In this document: positions 1 through 11,700 of the stretch, piece after piece | Layout of the letters: the number at the start of each line of letters is the position of its first letter | How positions within the stretch are numbered: position 1 is the first letter of the stretch | Assembly (NCBI GenBank): GCA_034008185.1 | Contig: CM067084.1 | Location: 2,003,385-2,067,384, forward strand | Direction: 5' to 3' | Origin: Gorsachius magnificus | Lineage: Eukaryota > Chordata > Aves > Pelecaniformes > Ardeidae | Length of the DNA stretch: 64,000 bases | Made by a program: the position numbers and the translations under genes | The notes under the pieces: generated by a model | The model's input: the letters and a program-made list of their open reading frames with translations, nothing else | Database searches by the model: none | Told to the model about the DNA's origin: nothing

Positions 1-3000
1 TTGGCAGATCTTTCTCCAATTTACTCACGAGCAAACTCAAGAGACTTCCATTCCCAGGACTCTTCCAAAGGAAAAAAAAAAAAAAGCAACACCACCACCC
101 CCCCAAACACACCACTAATGGCACCAGTTAAACAACAGATTTTGCAGTAACGTAACATTCATGCACAGAGAGCCTCTACCCTGACCTCTGCTCGAGGAAC
201 GCAGCCTGCACAGAAGTTTTACACCATTCAAGCTAAAACTGAATAAAACCTGTATTAAAATACAGGGAGAAAAATATCTGCATGTATGCTTGTCGATCAT
301 TTCCCATTTCTAACAGTTCTAAATGCCTACACGTTGATTTTCAATAACCGAAATTCCAGTTTCGAAGTGCCTAACAGGCTTCTGTGGGAGTACTTGATAT
401 AGAGGAGATAAATGCCACATCTCCAACCTTTTAACTACAGAAGGAGCACTCACGAACACTCGGTTGCTCTCCAGCTAGCTAAAAAGCACTGCCCACTTTA
501 GCAACTGCTTTCATTTGGGAAGCAGCAGCAATTCAGCATCTAGGAAAGCTGAGAACAGGGAAAAAACAAGTAGCCGTGATGTTCTTCAAGAGCTGGAGCA
601 GACGGGGAAATTGGGAAAGGCCACAATGCTTGTCAGTCTGGAAACAAACACACCAGCTCTGATTTGGGTATTACTCTGCAAGAGACGTAAGGAAGAACAA
701 GTGATGTCCCACTGCACCTTCTGCACGTACACATAGACACAAACTATGATTTTAAGTACATTTAAAAAAAAAAAAAAAAGTTAAGCCACATGCACCGTCA
801 GAAGCAGCTGCTAGGCTCTGCCGTACGGTGTAAAGACAGAGGAGGAGCACATCTTTCCCCCAGTCTGGTTTACAAGTTCACTTTCCATTGATTCCTAAAC
901 ATATGCGCCCCGAACAGCAGCTACTCGCCCTCACCCTCACTTGCCATTTCCAGCAGCTCCTAGTCTTTCAAAGTCTCATCAGTTACGACTACTTACAATG
1001 AATCTCATTTTGAAAAAACTATACGCTGGAATGGTCCGAGGGATTTACTAATGCAGAGATGGCTTTTTTGGTGGGTTTTGTTTTGTTTTTTTTTTTAAGA
1101 AAAGACAATTTCACAACTGCAATAATAAAACTGAAGCTTTTCCTTTTAAAAATAAATGGTTTTCACGTAGCTGCTTTTTTATGTAAGTTTTGCCAGCGTA
1201 GGATAACACGAGCATGTTACCATATGGCACGCCTACCAGAACTATCTTTAATTTTTTTTCCTTGGAGATGCAAGCTAAAGTACCTGCAACTAAGCTGTAA
1301 TTTCCTTTTGGAGAGAACTTATCAAGCTGAATTTTTTTGGAACTGAAGATACTTTCTAGTCCAATTCTCATTTTTTTTTTTTTTTTTTTTTTTTTTTTCC
1401 TCCTTTTTTTTTTTTCCCCCCCCACAGATTCAGGACAACCAATTCAACCATTGGAGAGGTTTATAAAGGCTTTTTAGAAAGGAAGAAACAGATCAGAAAG
1501 AGAGAATAGTGGCGCTGAAAATAACAATTGCTGTCAAAACCCAGCTGTATTAATTCAGTGACTCGTCTCACAAGACAGTCTTTTTATAATGTTACCCATA
1601 ACGAGAGAAGACAATGGTTTCCCTTGATTTTCACACACACCCCCCCCACGTAGCTTTATATGTCACTGGCCCTAGCAACAGCAAAGAATAGCCGTGGATT
1701 TGTCAGCGGACAAGGACCGCGCAACGGGCCCGCGAGGGGGGCCCCAAGCACCCTGTGTTATCCAAGCACAATCACGCTGTTATTTGACAACAGGCAAGTC
1801 TGCAAGCAGAACACGGCTTTTGATACCGTACTTGAGTGTCGAACTGACAAACTACAGCCAAGTTACTGACGATAAACCTGTGTGACAGGTTCCCTGTGAT
1901 TTAGAAAACGTTTCTAGTCTCAGGGCACAAGGATAATCTTCGTCTGCCGCATCTTTACCGCGAGTTCAAAATTGTGAGGCGGTTCACAAAAAGACAACAG
2001 CATCACTGACGCACAGAAAACAACACGGACAAACAATCAACTTTGCTACCTCTGTACCGAGGCAAGTCTTGGTGAAAAAAGGGGGTGAAAAAGTCCTGCA
2101 AAAAACTATACAAAAAGTACTGTGAAAATGTGGGGGGGTTTACAGCTCAAAATACAAGTTTGTACCACTAAATCTGAAAAGTTTAAAGATATCCAACCAC
2201 CACCTTTGAATAACACTGTCAAGCTACCATGAAATTCAAGTTTCACAAAAGGTGATGCTAACTTTCTGGATACTTCAAAAAAATAAAAAAAAAAACAACA
2301 CAAACCCACTAACTACTTGCCAGTAACATAGAAAGTTTCCCTGGTCTCCCTGAGGCCTATCAGGCATATTTTGAAGTTATTTTATTAAAATCAATTTCTA
2401 GACTGCAGATGAGCAAATTAGGTGCCGTCTACAACTCTCTGCCAACGACAGCTGAGATAGCGTTGCCAGCATTTCTAGCTTTGCCCTGCAACAACTTCAG
2501 CTTCCATTTCTGTATCTCATCCAGCAGGACCCCTTGAAACAACAGAGGCGGGGGGAAAGGTTTGCTCAGCTTGGTTTCAGAAGGGTCTGGAAAAAGAAAC
2601 AAGCATCTCATTACTGGCTGTGACAGAGGGTGAAGGGTTTCATGCTTTTCTGTTACCAGTTAGCCAAATGCCACGGAGAGGGAGGCTCTCTAATTTGCAA
2701 ACCAGACTCCCAGGACACCGCTGTACTCGAAACCCTGTCCCCCCCCTTCTCCATTGCAGCAGCTGAGAATTATGAAGGAGGGGGACAGCTGGGCTTCTCA
2801 TTAGGAGCACCTCGCCTGGATCCGTGGGCAGTCATTTGTACCCACCTCCCATTTGCAGCTTCCACCCTGCAGCCGAGAGGTGTCTTTCAAAGCCTCTCTT
2901 GGGGTAAGGCAGCACAAGGGCGACGACTGGTTTGGTACGGCAGAGTTAAAACATAAATGCAATGAAGAGATTTAGAAGGAAGCCAGCGTCGGTGTTATTT

Positions 3001-3839
3001 GTCTCCATGAGAACACAACTTAGGAGACCGCTCCAGTTCCCAAGATAAAGTATCTTCTCCAAAAGCAGGCTCCACATACATCTGTTGGTTATCAATATAA
3101 GCCTTTAACAACTGTCAGCTATTATGGCAACGGTCCCACTAACTGCTCGCACGTAACTCTGAACGTACGAGAACACTCAGCGGGGCGAAGGCCTTAATGG
3201 ATCTTGGCTCTGCACGGGTGCCTTTTTCAGCTGCTCGGATTTCCCTGCCTTCCCTAGAGCACATCTTTGCTTTAATTAATAGGTCACTGAACCGGTTTAC
3301 GTTAATTGTCACAAGTCCCTCGTCTTTGTTCCCAAGGGGAGGGACCAAAGTTCATCCCGAAGCAAAATTGCAAAACGTAAGGATTTGCAAGCACCTAAAT
3401 TGCCACCAATTCCCAAGGGAGCTTTTTTATGCCACAGTAAACAATTGCCTTCTCATTAGCAACGTGCACCCCGCCAGCCACCCCTCGCTGGGGCTGTACC
3501 AGGCCAGCGGCCCCCATGGGCGCAACCATTACCTCAACCTGGAATTAACTTTTAAGCGCTGCTGCTCACCAAACCGGCGTCGACGCCATCCCGGTTTAAC
3601 TTACCCACCGCAGGTAACGCGACGGGCAGCAACTTCTGCTCGTACTGTCCTCGCTTACGAGTAAAGAAACGGGATTGAAGAAAGGGGGGAGACTCCCGCA
3701 GATGGGGGGGGGGGTTCCCCCCTGAAGGCTGCTCTGGCCTCTCCAGCGCCAGCCCAGAGCAACACCGCCCGGGAAGGTACGTGTCCCCCCCGACCCCCAA
3801 TTAAAAAAGCTCACGCGGGTTTATTGGCCCCGCGTGGCT
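1..3839 (-). other. MOB1B: MOB1B intron 1 (5' part)
   Basis: No coding exon of MOB1B or any other gene was recognised on either strand. The stretch is mostly unique AT-rich DNA with homopolymer runs. The MOB1 family's second exon (continuing G-S-R after MSFLF) was looked for and not found, so intron 1 must extend beyond the window. Confidence 0.6.
1371..1423. repeat. Poly-T / poly-pyrimidine tract
   Basis: A run of 28 T, then CCTCC, 12 T and 8 C gives a 53-nt pure pyrimidine strand. On the transcribed MOB1B strand it is a purine tract. It is likely to be polymorphic in length. Confidence 0.95.
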
Positions 3840-4560
3840 GCTTTTTAAATTCCTCTCCCCGCCGTCCCGGGCGCCCGGAGCTCCTTCCTCACGAAGGCCG
3901 AACCCCTACACCCCGGCGAACCGCCCCCCTCCGGGCAGCCGTTAACCCGGGGGGCGGCCGTTCCAGCCGTTAGCGCGGCCGGGGCCCCCCCTGGGGAACC
4001 GGGGCACAAAGGGAGAGAGCGGGAAGGGCGCTGCTCCGCCGCCGGGGCGGGAGGGGAGGAGAGGAGAGGTGCGGAAAGGGGCGCCATGCCGGCGGGGAGC
4101 GGCCGCCCCGCTCCCTCAGGGCGGCGGGGAGAGGGTGGCGGGCGGCGGCCGCGTCCCCTCGGCGCGCTGCCCTGGCCGGCGGGACAGGGTGGAGGAGGAA
4201 GAGACCGTTCTCCCTCCTCAGGCGGAAGGGACGGCCGGGGCCGGGGCAGCCCTCTCCCCCCACCCCGCCGCCGCCACCCCTCCGCGGCAACTCACAACAA
4301 GAAGCTCATGGCGATGGCGGCGAAGCGGGACCGGCGGCTGCCTGGGCTCAGCTCGGCTCGGCGCTGCTCGGCTCCCAATGGCAGCGGCGGCGCAGGGCGG
4401 GCGTCTGAGGGAAGAGCGCCGCGGGGCGGGGACACGGCCCGCCGCCTCCCGCTGCCCGCCCGGCCGCCATGCCCCCAGCAGTCCCCGCGCCGCCCCCCCC
4501 AGGGCCGCAGCCGGCGGCTGCCTGTCCCCGGGCACAGCTCTCCCCCCTCGGATATATATC
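3840..4560 (-). promoter_or_regulatory. MOB1B: CpG-island promoter and 5' UTR of MOB1B
   Basis: About 700 bp of very GC- and CpG-rich DNA surrounds the MOB1B start codon, unlike the AT-rich flanks. Inside it, a perfect 12-bp palindrome GGATATATATCC at 4550-4561 is a TATA-like element about 240 bp upstream of the ATG on the minus strand. Several 100-plus-codon open frames here on both strands are what such GC content gives by chance. The transcription start itself cannot be placed from sequence. Confidence 0.7.
4296..4309 (-). CDS. MOB1B: MOB1B coding exon 1 (start codon, first 14 nt)
   Basis: On the minus strand an ATG in good context (GCCATCGCC before it) opens MSFL plus two bases of the next codon, then a GTGAGT splice donor follows at once. 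MOB1 kinase activators begin MSFLF, with the first intron falling inside the fifth codon, which fits these 14 nt exactly. MOB1B is the known neighbour of GRSF1, divergently oriented, as here. The protein is the Hippo-pathway co-activator that binds LATS and STK38 kinases. All other exons lie left of position 1. The paralogue MOB1A starts the same way, so the choice of MOB1B rests on synteny with GRSF1 and RUFY3. Confidence 0.82.
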
Positions 4561-4816
4561 CCCGTGTCCCCCTTGAAGACTCCGTGCCCCTGTTCCTCAG
4601 ACGGCCTTGAAACCGGCACCCCCCCGGGCTCACCCGGAGGCTTTTCCCCCGGCCCTGGGTGACCCAAAGGGAACAGAGAGCGGGGCATGGCCGCCTCGGG
4701 TAAACCTGCGCCACTCCAGGCCGCGGCGTCCCGGCCGTCACAGGGCAACGCTTCTTCAGCACGGGCATCGATGCCTCTGACAGGCTTTAGGTAGCCTTTA
4801 GCCGTCCTGGCAGTGA

Positions 4817-5412
4817 AATCATAGAATCATCGAATGTTTTGGGTGGGAAGGGACCCCCAGAGCCCACCCAGCCCAACCCCCCTGCAGGAGCAGGGACACC
4901 TTGAACCACATCAGGTTGCTCACAGCCCCGGCCAACCTGGCCTGGAATGGTCCCACGGATGGGGCCTCCACCACCTCTCTGGGCAACCCCTGCCAGGGTT
5001 TCACCACCCTCGCTGGAAAGAATTTCTGCCTTAGATCCAGCCTAAACCTCCCCTGCTCCAGTTTAAAGCCATCCCCCCTTGTCCTGTCCCAGCTGGCCCT
5101 ACTAAAAAGCTTGTCCCCCCTTTCCTCTGGGCCCCCTTGAAGCCCTGACCGGCCGCACTCAGCTCTGCCCGCAGCCTCCCTCTCCAGGCTGAGCACCCCC
5201 AACTCTCCCTCAGAGCAGAGGGGCTCCAGCCCTCGGAGCATTTTAGTAGCCCTCCCCTGGCCCCGCTCCAACAGGTCCATGTCCTCCTGGTGCTGAGGGC
5301 TCCCGAGCTGGACGCAGGGCTCCAGGGGAGGTCTCCCCAGAGCAGAGTAGAGGGGCAGAATCCCCTCCCTCGACCTGCTGGCCACGCTTCTCCTGATGCA
5401 GCCCAGAATACG
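4817..5412 (-). mobile_element. CR1 LINE, 5'-truncated, minus strand
   Basis: The plus strand begins with the reverse complement of the CR1 3' tail (AATCATAGAATCATCGAATG) and continues with the end of the CR1 reverse-transcriptase ORF. The minus strand reads an uninterrupted frame with CR1 signatures ([46 protein letters not shown]). The element is a 5'-truncated retrotransposon relic, not a host gene. It is closely related to the copy at 23671-24064. Confidence 0.92.
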
Positions 5413-8400
5413 GCTGTGGTTACCTCCCAAATATCACAGCAGAACCATGAAAATTGCCTGAGCCATAGTGCGGCCCGCCAGTGTTCCTCCCTCTTCCACC
5501 CCAAACCACCTCCTGTGGAGGGAGCCCAAAAGGTATGGGAACGGAGCAGTTCGCTTTACTGTGTCACGCCAGGGACTCAAAACGCATTATAATTTCATTA
5601 TTTATGCCATCCATGCTTCCTTATGCGGGCTGTCCTCAGTCTTCAGGTGAATGGCAAAGGGGTTGGGGTACCCAGCCCGCAGATAACCCCCATGGTCATA
5701 GGGAGATCTTGACTTCAGCATTTCTGCCCTCTTCGCTCGACAGTCTGACCCTTTTTAAAAGAAATGTGTCAAAACAGCTTCTAATATTTTAACACAAATC
5801 TATGATCTGTGAGCGATTTTTGACTGGGCTGGCTAGGGCCAGCAGCCAGCTGAAGAAAGGACGCACCACAGAGCTGAAGATAGGGGCAGCTGAGGGCCAA
5901 AAAAATCCAGTTTTTCTTACAAACGCTTGGCAAGTCCTTCACCTGAACCACCTCACCCTGTGTGAGCGTGGTTAAAACCCGCGTGTCCTCCCATGAGTGG
6001 AAATTTAACGTGCAGCATGGGCAGAGTGTCATTTCAGCATAAGTTTTCAAATAAATACGATTGCATCTTCCCAGGCAAGAGGGCTGCTCCCTGAAGTGCA
6101 AACCGAGGGCGCGCAGCGCAGCTCTAAAGATGTCCGGCAGCTTGTTCCACACCAGATCACAGCTGCAGGCTGTGTTTTTGGGGTCTGGGGACTGAGCTCT
6201 GGGAATCCCTACCTCCCGTTCCCAAATCAGGAACAATGCTCTTAATTTTCGGGGTTGTCTCGGGCAGCTTATATGTCCCAGGGGAAACAAAGATAGATGG
6301 CAACATCCAGAATGCTTCAGAAGAAAATATTATATTCATATCAAACAAGGACCACGCATTCCACTGTAGACTTAGACACATCCAAGTGCCGCTTCTTTAT
6401 GGCAGAAATTACAATCCCAGGGTGTAATTTCACGTGAAAATCTGCCCCCATTTAGGTCAGTAAGAAGCCAGCTGGATTTCACAGAGGGGACAGGACAGGC
6501 AGCACGACCCCCAGAGATTCCCTCCTGCCCCACGGAGATTCTGCGAGCCCTGGCAACCCCAGAAAGCTGACACCGCTGCAGGTAGGCGAGGAAAACCCGA
6601 TGACTTTCATGTTTGTTAGCAGGCAAATTTGGTACATGAAAACCTGCTACACTCCCGCGCAGCCTTAAGTTTCTGAGCGGCTCACGCGGGGTTTCAGCTA
6701 TAATGCCTTACGTGGCGACACTGAGAGTCATCTGCTTCTCTCATGCTTTTAAATGCTGAAACTGCATTTTCTACTCTTCTGGCTGTGTCCTTCAGACCAA
6801 GTCAGAATTGCCAGGTCAGTGCATTTCTAAGTAAATTAAAATTACAGTACTGGTTTTAGGACACTTCTAAAAGCAAGCATTTTAACTGGGCAGCGAAGGC
6901 ATAATTAAAAAGTACTTAATGATATTTGCAATTTTCCCTTTGGCTGTATCAGTAAAAGCAGGCATGAACTGAATCTCGGGGCACTTCTTACCAGACGCTG
7001 TCAGATTAAGTTGGCTGCATAAATCAAACGCCAAAAAATATTGCTGATCTTTCTGGCACAGTCACGTCGAGACACGCATAACCTCCGTTCTCTATTCCCA
7101 CCCATACGCTTCCTTCTACCCACAGAATGTTTTATTTTAGTGACAAGTTAAAATTACATGTCTGTTACCGCGGCAGGCAGTAGGAAATACTTGGCCTGGG
7201 CGGCTGTCAGGAGAAATGGTTACGTAATGTGTACATTTTATGTTTCACATTCATACTGGTCTCTTCGGGGTAGCCGAGGGTCACGCCAAGCGCTCGCTCC
7301 AGATGCTGCCGAATCAAGGGACTGGCAGCGTGCTGCAGTCTTACGCAAGAGTCGAACCTCTCCGTTGCTCCAGGAAAGGCGCAGTGAACGCGCCCGGGGC
7401 CTCGCGCCTGTCGTTTTGGTTTATCCATTATGCTGTAGAGCTTAAAGAATCACTCTGAAAGGGCCCTCAAGCTGACAAAGTGCTTTGGTCCTCAAGTTCC
7501 CATCTTTCTGCAGCACGGCTCGCTAAACGCAGAACATTCCAGCTGAAAAAAAGTTCACAGATTAAGATCACGGTGCTTAATGTGTATGTTATCGGGAATA
7601 TGAAAAAAGGAAAGAAAATTTCGTTTTGAAATGTAAATAATACAGTGTGCAAATATCAAGCCCTGCAAACATTCACCCCACGTTCTAGATTAAACCAATA
7701 GCATCCATCAGTTTTCTACTACATACTGGTTTGTGCATTAAGAGATTTGTTTTGTGAACAAGCAATACCTAGAAGAGCAATGCTATAAACGTAGTGAAGC
7801 ATTTAAGTATAAATATCAGATCGAGCCTGCGATACGTACTTGGTAATTATTCTCTACAAAAAATGCAACACATGAAGAAATTACAGCAACTATGAGGTTA
7901 TTTTACAGTTGTCCTGAGAGTCACCATCATTTTAGTACAACTCGGCAGATTTGTTATTGCTGGACTGTAGAGAGAATAAATTTGCCCCCACCCCCCACCC
8001 CCGTTGCCTTCAGTGCCGTTACAGTGCTCAGATACATGTCATCCCTGCTACGATGTTCATACGCTTTAGTCCTAACGTCTCAGGAATTATTATTTGTGGA
8101 GGACCTGTTCCATGAATCTCAAGTCTTTTACAGCGTGGACACCGTCTGCAGGGGGGGGTTCATGCAACTTAAATTTCTCCATGCAAACTACGCTCTCCTT
8201 TCCCTTCTCCGGAGTTGGTGGGCTCGCTCAGGCTAAGCACGCGATCTCCCGCTGAATGCCAGGATAGTTGCGGATGCGCACTCGCAGGCTCACATACACC
8301 TCCATCTTACAGCTGCCAGCCAAATAGCTGCTCTGTGTTTGCACATCGCTAAGAGTCTGTCCGTGGGCTCCACGGTCAGTAACACACTCCTGCAGGGGCC

Positions 8401-10400
8401 AAGCTCCTCCACCTTGTGACCGTCCCCATCCAGTATGCACTGGCTTCCCCAGTTATCACTGCTAGCCCCAAATCTGATCTCCCACCTTCCCCCATCCCTC
8501 CAGCCCACCCCATCCAGTCCCCTGAAATAGTCCTCACCTCCATAACCACCCACCAGTCTTTCAACAGTGGCTGTGCCTGGTTTGATGGCTTTCCCTTAGC
8601 GGTGCCATCCCAGCGTTGACATGAGCCATCCAACTTGGTTCTCAAGGTTCCCTCTCTCTCCCTGCAGCAAGAGATGCTCCCTGTGTAACAGGCTCATCTT
8701 TCACTGAAAATGGTGGAAGCCCCCCTGCACCAGTACCTTCAAGCTAAATGAATCATTTTGGTAATTACCAGAATAGAAGGTCAATTTTCCTTGATGACAG
8801 ATTACACGGTCAGATAAGCATTTGGTTTAGCAGCAACTCGGAAGATTTTTCTTTTTCCTCTGACCAAACTAAAGAATGGCTGGCATTAATTATTCTTAAC
8901 AATAACCTGTTCAACATTAGGTATTGAAAAAGGCATCTTCCAAGGTAGATAAATCTTAACGGCTTGGCCAATAGCAGCATAGAGGGGCATCTCCCAAGCC
9001 TTTTTATTTGCAGTAGCAGATTTCCTCTCATAAGTAGGCTTCATTCAACACCAGTTCGGTCGATAAAATAAATGCAAATTCTATCATCGGCCTAGGATGA
9101 TTTTTTTTTTTTCTGATCATAGGTGCAGAGGCTTCGACTCCTCACATTTGCTAAGGAAGCGCTGAGATTCCTGGAAAACTTCAGTGCCCACAGATGCCCA
9201 ACAAAATGGTGCCCTCTAAAGGTAATTCGCGCACACTGACAAGCTACGAGACTAATAGCAGTGGGGTATGTTTTACTGCACTTGGGAAGCAAATACATTG
9301 AAGGCAAAATGGGTGGAAGACGTGCATCTCTTAAAGAGACTCTTCCTTGCACCCTGCTTGGTTCACAGAAGAGGAATGCACGTAACATTCCCTTGGTCCG
9401 TAAGATCAGGGATCTGCTTATTCAATTTAAACTTCAAGCTTGAAAGCCGATGTAGATAAAGCTAAGTGTTCAAGATGAATTCCTACAGCTATCTTAGGTT
9501 TTTGCTCCTATAAAATTTGCTCACTTATTTAAAGAAGGTTTTGAAGAGAAACCTGACATGTAGGCTCTGAAAACCCGGAACGCAAACCACTTGAGCGGGG
9601 AGGTCAACGTTCCTTTGAAAATGTGTCTAACATGCAATTTATCTTGAAAATTCCAAAGAGTTGAGAGCGCTATTGTCAAGAGACTGTGCTATTATCATGG
9701 TAATAGTCTGTCATATGAAAGTTTGTTATGAGAAATAGTTTATAAAAGCAGAAGCCAGCAACAACAAGATGACCTAAACCAGCTTGTTAACATTTTCAAA
9801 ACGGTGATAAGAAACATTCAAGGCTTCTGAGAAATTCACGGGTTGGCAGTACTACAGCCTGAAAGACTTTGGTTGAAAAACCCAAGAGCACGTTTTGAGT
9901 GATAGATTGCAACGGCTTGAGATCGCAACTCTTATTTGGCGATCCCAAGGCTCGAATGCCGGACAGAAGAGGAAAAATCTTCCCTGCGGCGGTTGTCACC
10001 GTCCTCCTGATGCTGGGGTCCACAGGCCTGGTGTACCCTCTTTCTGAGCAACCGCTGGGATACCTGCCTACACACCCGCGACCTGAGCCTCCCCTGGCTT
10101 CCTCCACTGTGAGTTTTTGGGGTTTTTTGGCTTGTCTTTTCCTGCTCATTTTGCTTCATCCTAAAAATTTTTCTTCTGGGTTCAGCACCATGCCCCTTTC
10201 CCATGCGTGCACTTGGTAGAAGCTGGTGCCAGCTCTTTCCCCCTTAGTCCTGCCGTTACTTCTGCATCTGGCCGATTTTCTGGATCATTTGAAAGTTCTT
10301 CGCAAACAGGTTCAGCCAGTGCTGCCTCTAACGTGTCAGACTGTCAAGCTAGGATGGGAGCGAGGGGGAGAACATCAGCGGTGGGGATTTTTTTTCCTTC
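5413..10400. other. MOB1B-GRSF1 intergenic DNA, no gene recognised
   Basis: No spliced exon set, tRNA or known repeat was identified. The sequence is mainly unique and AT-rich. Around 8228-8645 several overlapping minus-strand frames stay open together (87-89 codons), but none matches a family I recognise. Confidence 0.45.
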
Positions 10401-10405
10401 CTGTT

Positions 10406-10929
10406 TGTCATGGTTTAACCCGACTGGCAGCTCAGCACCATGCAGCCCCTCAGTGGGATGGGGGAGAGAATCTGGAAGGAAAAAAAAAAAAAAAAAAAAG
10501 TTAGAGCCGTGGGCTGAGGTAAAGACAGTTTAATAAAAGAAAATACTAATAGTAATAATGAGAATGGTAACGACGAACGATGCACCACGCAATTGCTCAC
10601 CACCCGCCGACCGATGGCCAGCCCGTCCCAAGCCGCGGTCACTCCCTGAGCCACGCAACCGACCGATTAACTTTCCCCCCAGCGCGATGTTCTGTGGTCT
10701 GGAATAGCAATTTGGTCAGTTGGGGGCAGCTCTCCTGGCTCTGCTCCCTCCCGGCTTGTTCTGCACCTGGCCGAGCAGGAGAAGCTCAAAAAGTCCTTGA
10801 GTCGTCTGAGCACTATTTGGCAACAACTAAAAACATCAGCGTGTTATCAACATTCTTCTAGTACTAAATCCAAAACACCGCGCTATGCTAGCTACTGCGA
10901 AGAAAATTATCCCAGCCAGAACCAGGACA
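10406..10929 (-). mobile_element. Solo LTR of an avian endogenous retrovirus, with 5-bp target-site duplication
   Basis: The element starts TGTCATGGTTTAACCC and ends CCAGGACA, so it has TG...CA termini. The same 5 bases, CTGTT, flank it at 10401-10405 and 10930-10934, which marks both ends precisely. It contains the phrase GTAAAGACAGTTTAATAAAAG and the tail ATCAACATTCTTCTAGTACT, typical of a widespread avian LTR family. Judged by the better-preserved copy at 31179-31754, transcription would run on the minus strand. No internal retroviral genes are present. A 5-bp duplication fits ERVL-type integration. An A20 run interrupts it at 10479-10499. Confidence 0.88.
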
Positions 10930-11079
10930 CTGTTTTGATTTTAAAAATATAAAAAAAAAAAACCAAACCAAAAAAAACACATACAAAGTTAGCGGTGATA
11001 GAAACTTTAAAGGAGCACAGGCCAGGAACAGCTTGCTGTGAACGGCTGCACCGCGCTCCCCGTCCTGAGCTCACAAGCA

Positions 11080-11700
11080 TCTCCCTTGCATCCCCCCCCC
11101 CCGCCCCCGGCACAGCGGGACCCCCGCCGGGGTCGCCCCTTCGCCGCCTCTGCGAGCCGGGAAGCGGCCCCCGGGGGCCGCCGAGAAGCGAAGCAGGGTG
11201 CCCGGGAAGCGCTTCCCGGGGAAGGGGCACCCTCGCTCCGCCCGGCCCCGCCGGCGCCTCCTGGGAAGGGGAGGCGGAGCCGCCGAGCCCCCGCCCGCCG
11301 CCCATGGCCGCCGCCGCCGCCGCACGCCGCGGCCTGGCCGCCCTCCTGCTCGGCCGCCGCCCGCCCTGGCTGCTCCCGCCGCCCGCCCGCAGCCTCGCCA
11401 GAGCCGCCGCCCTCGGGCCGGGGCCGGGCGCGCTGCGGGCCGCCGCTCCGCTCTGCGCTGCCGTCCGCAGCTACAGCCAGGTAGGGACCGACGGGGCCTA
11501 AAATGGCGGCGGCGCGCGGCCGGTGGGGGAGGGACCCCGGCGGGCCGCTGCCCGGGACGGAGCGGGGGGCGCCACCGCGGCCTGCGCGGGACTCGGCCGG
11601 GCCCCCGCCGCCTCGGCACGTCGGGGCGCCGGCGGCCCCGCAGCGGGACCCCGCGCCCTTACCCCCCACCGGCGGGCCCATGTGCCCCAGCGGCCTGGCC
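11080..11700 (+). promoter_or_regulatory. GRSF1: CpG-island promoter and 5' end of GRSF1
   Basis: A strongly CpG-rich block brackets the GRSF1 start codon and first splice donor and ends near the (CA)n run. It has no clear TATA box, as expected for a housekeeping gene. Numerous long open frames in it on both strands are compositional. Confidence 0.7.
11304..11480 (+). CDS. GRSF1: GRSF1 exon 1 (start codon, mitochondrial presequence)
   Basis: The ATG at 11304 sits in CGCCC-ATG-G context. The 59 codons are rich in Arg, Ala and Leu (AARRGLAALLLGRR, ending VRSYSQ). The donor is CAG|GTAGGG and the exon ends in phase 0. In-frame codons continue upstream without a stop, but no better start is seen. 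Confidence 0.92.

Noticed and set aside
1111..1425. 104-codon minus frame rich in Lys
   Set aside because: Its N-terminal part is the translation of a poly-T/pyrimidine tract.
4069..4768. Several open frames of 158-197 codons on both strands around the MOB1B start
   Set aside because: They overlap each other in a CpG island, are rich in Pro, Arg, Gly and Ala, and match no family. They are explained by composition.
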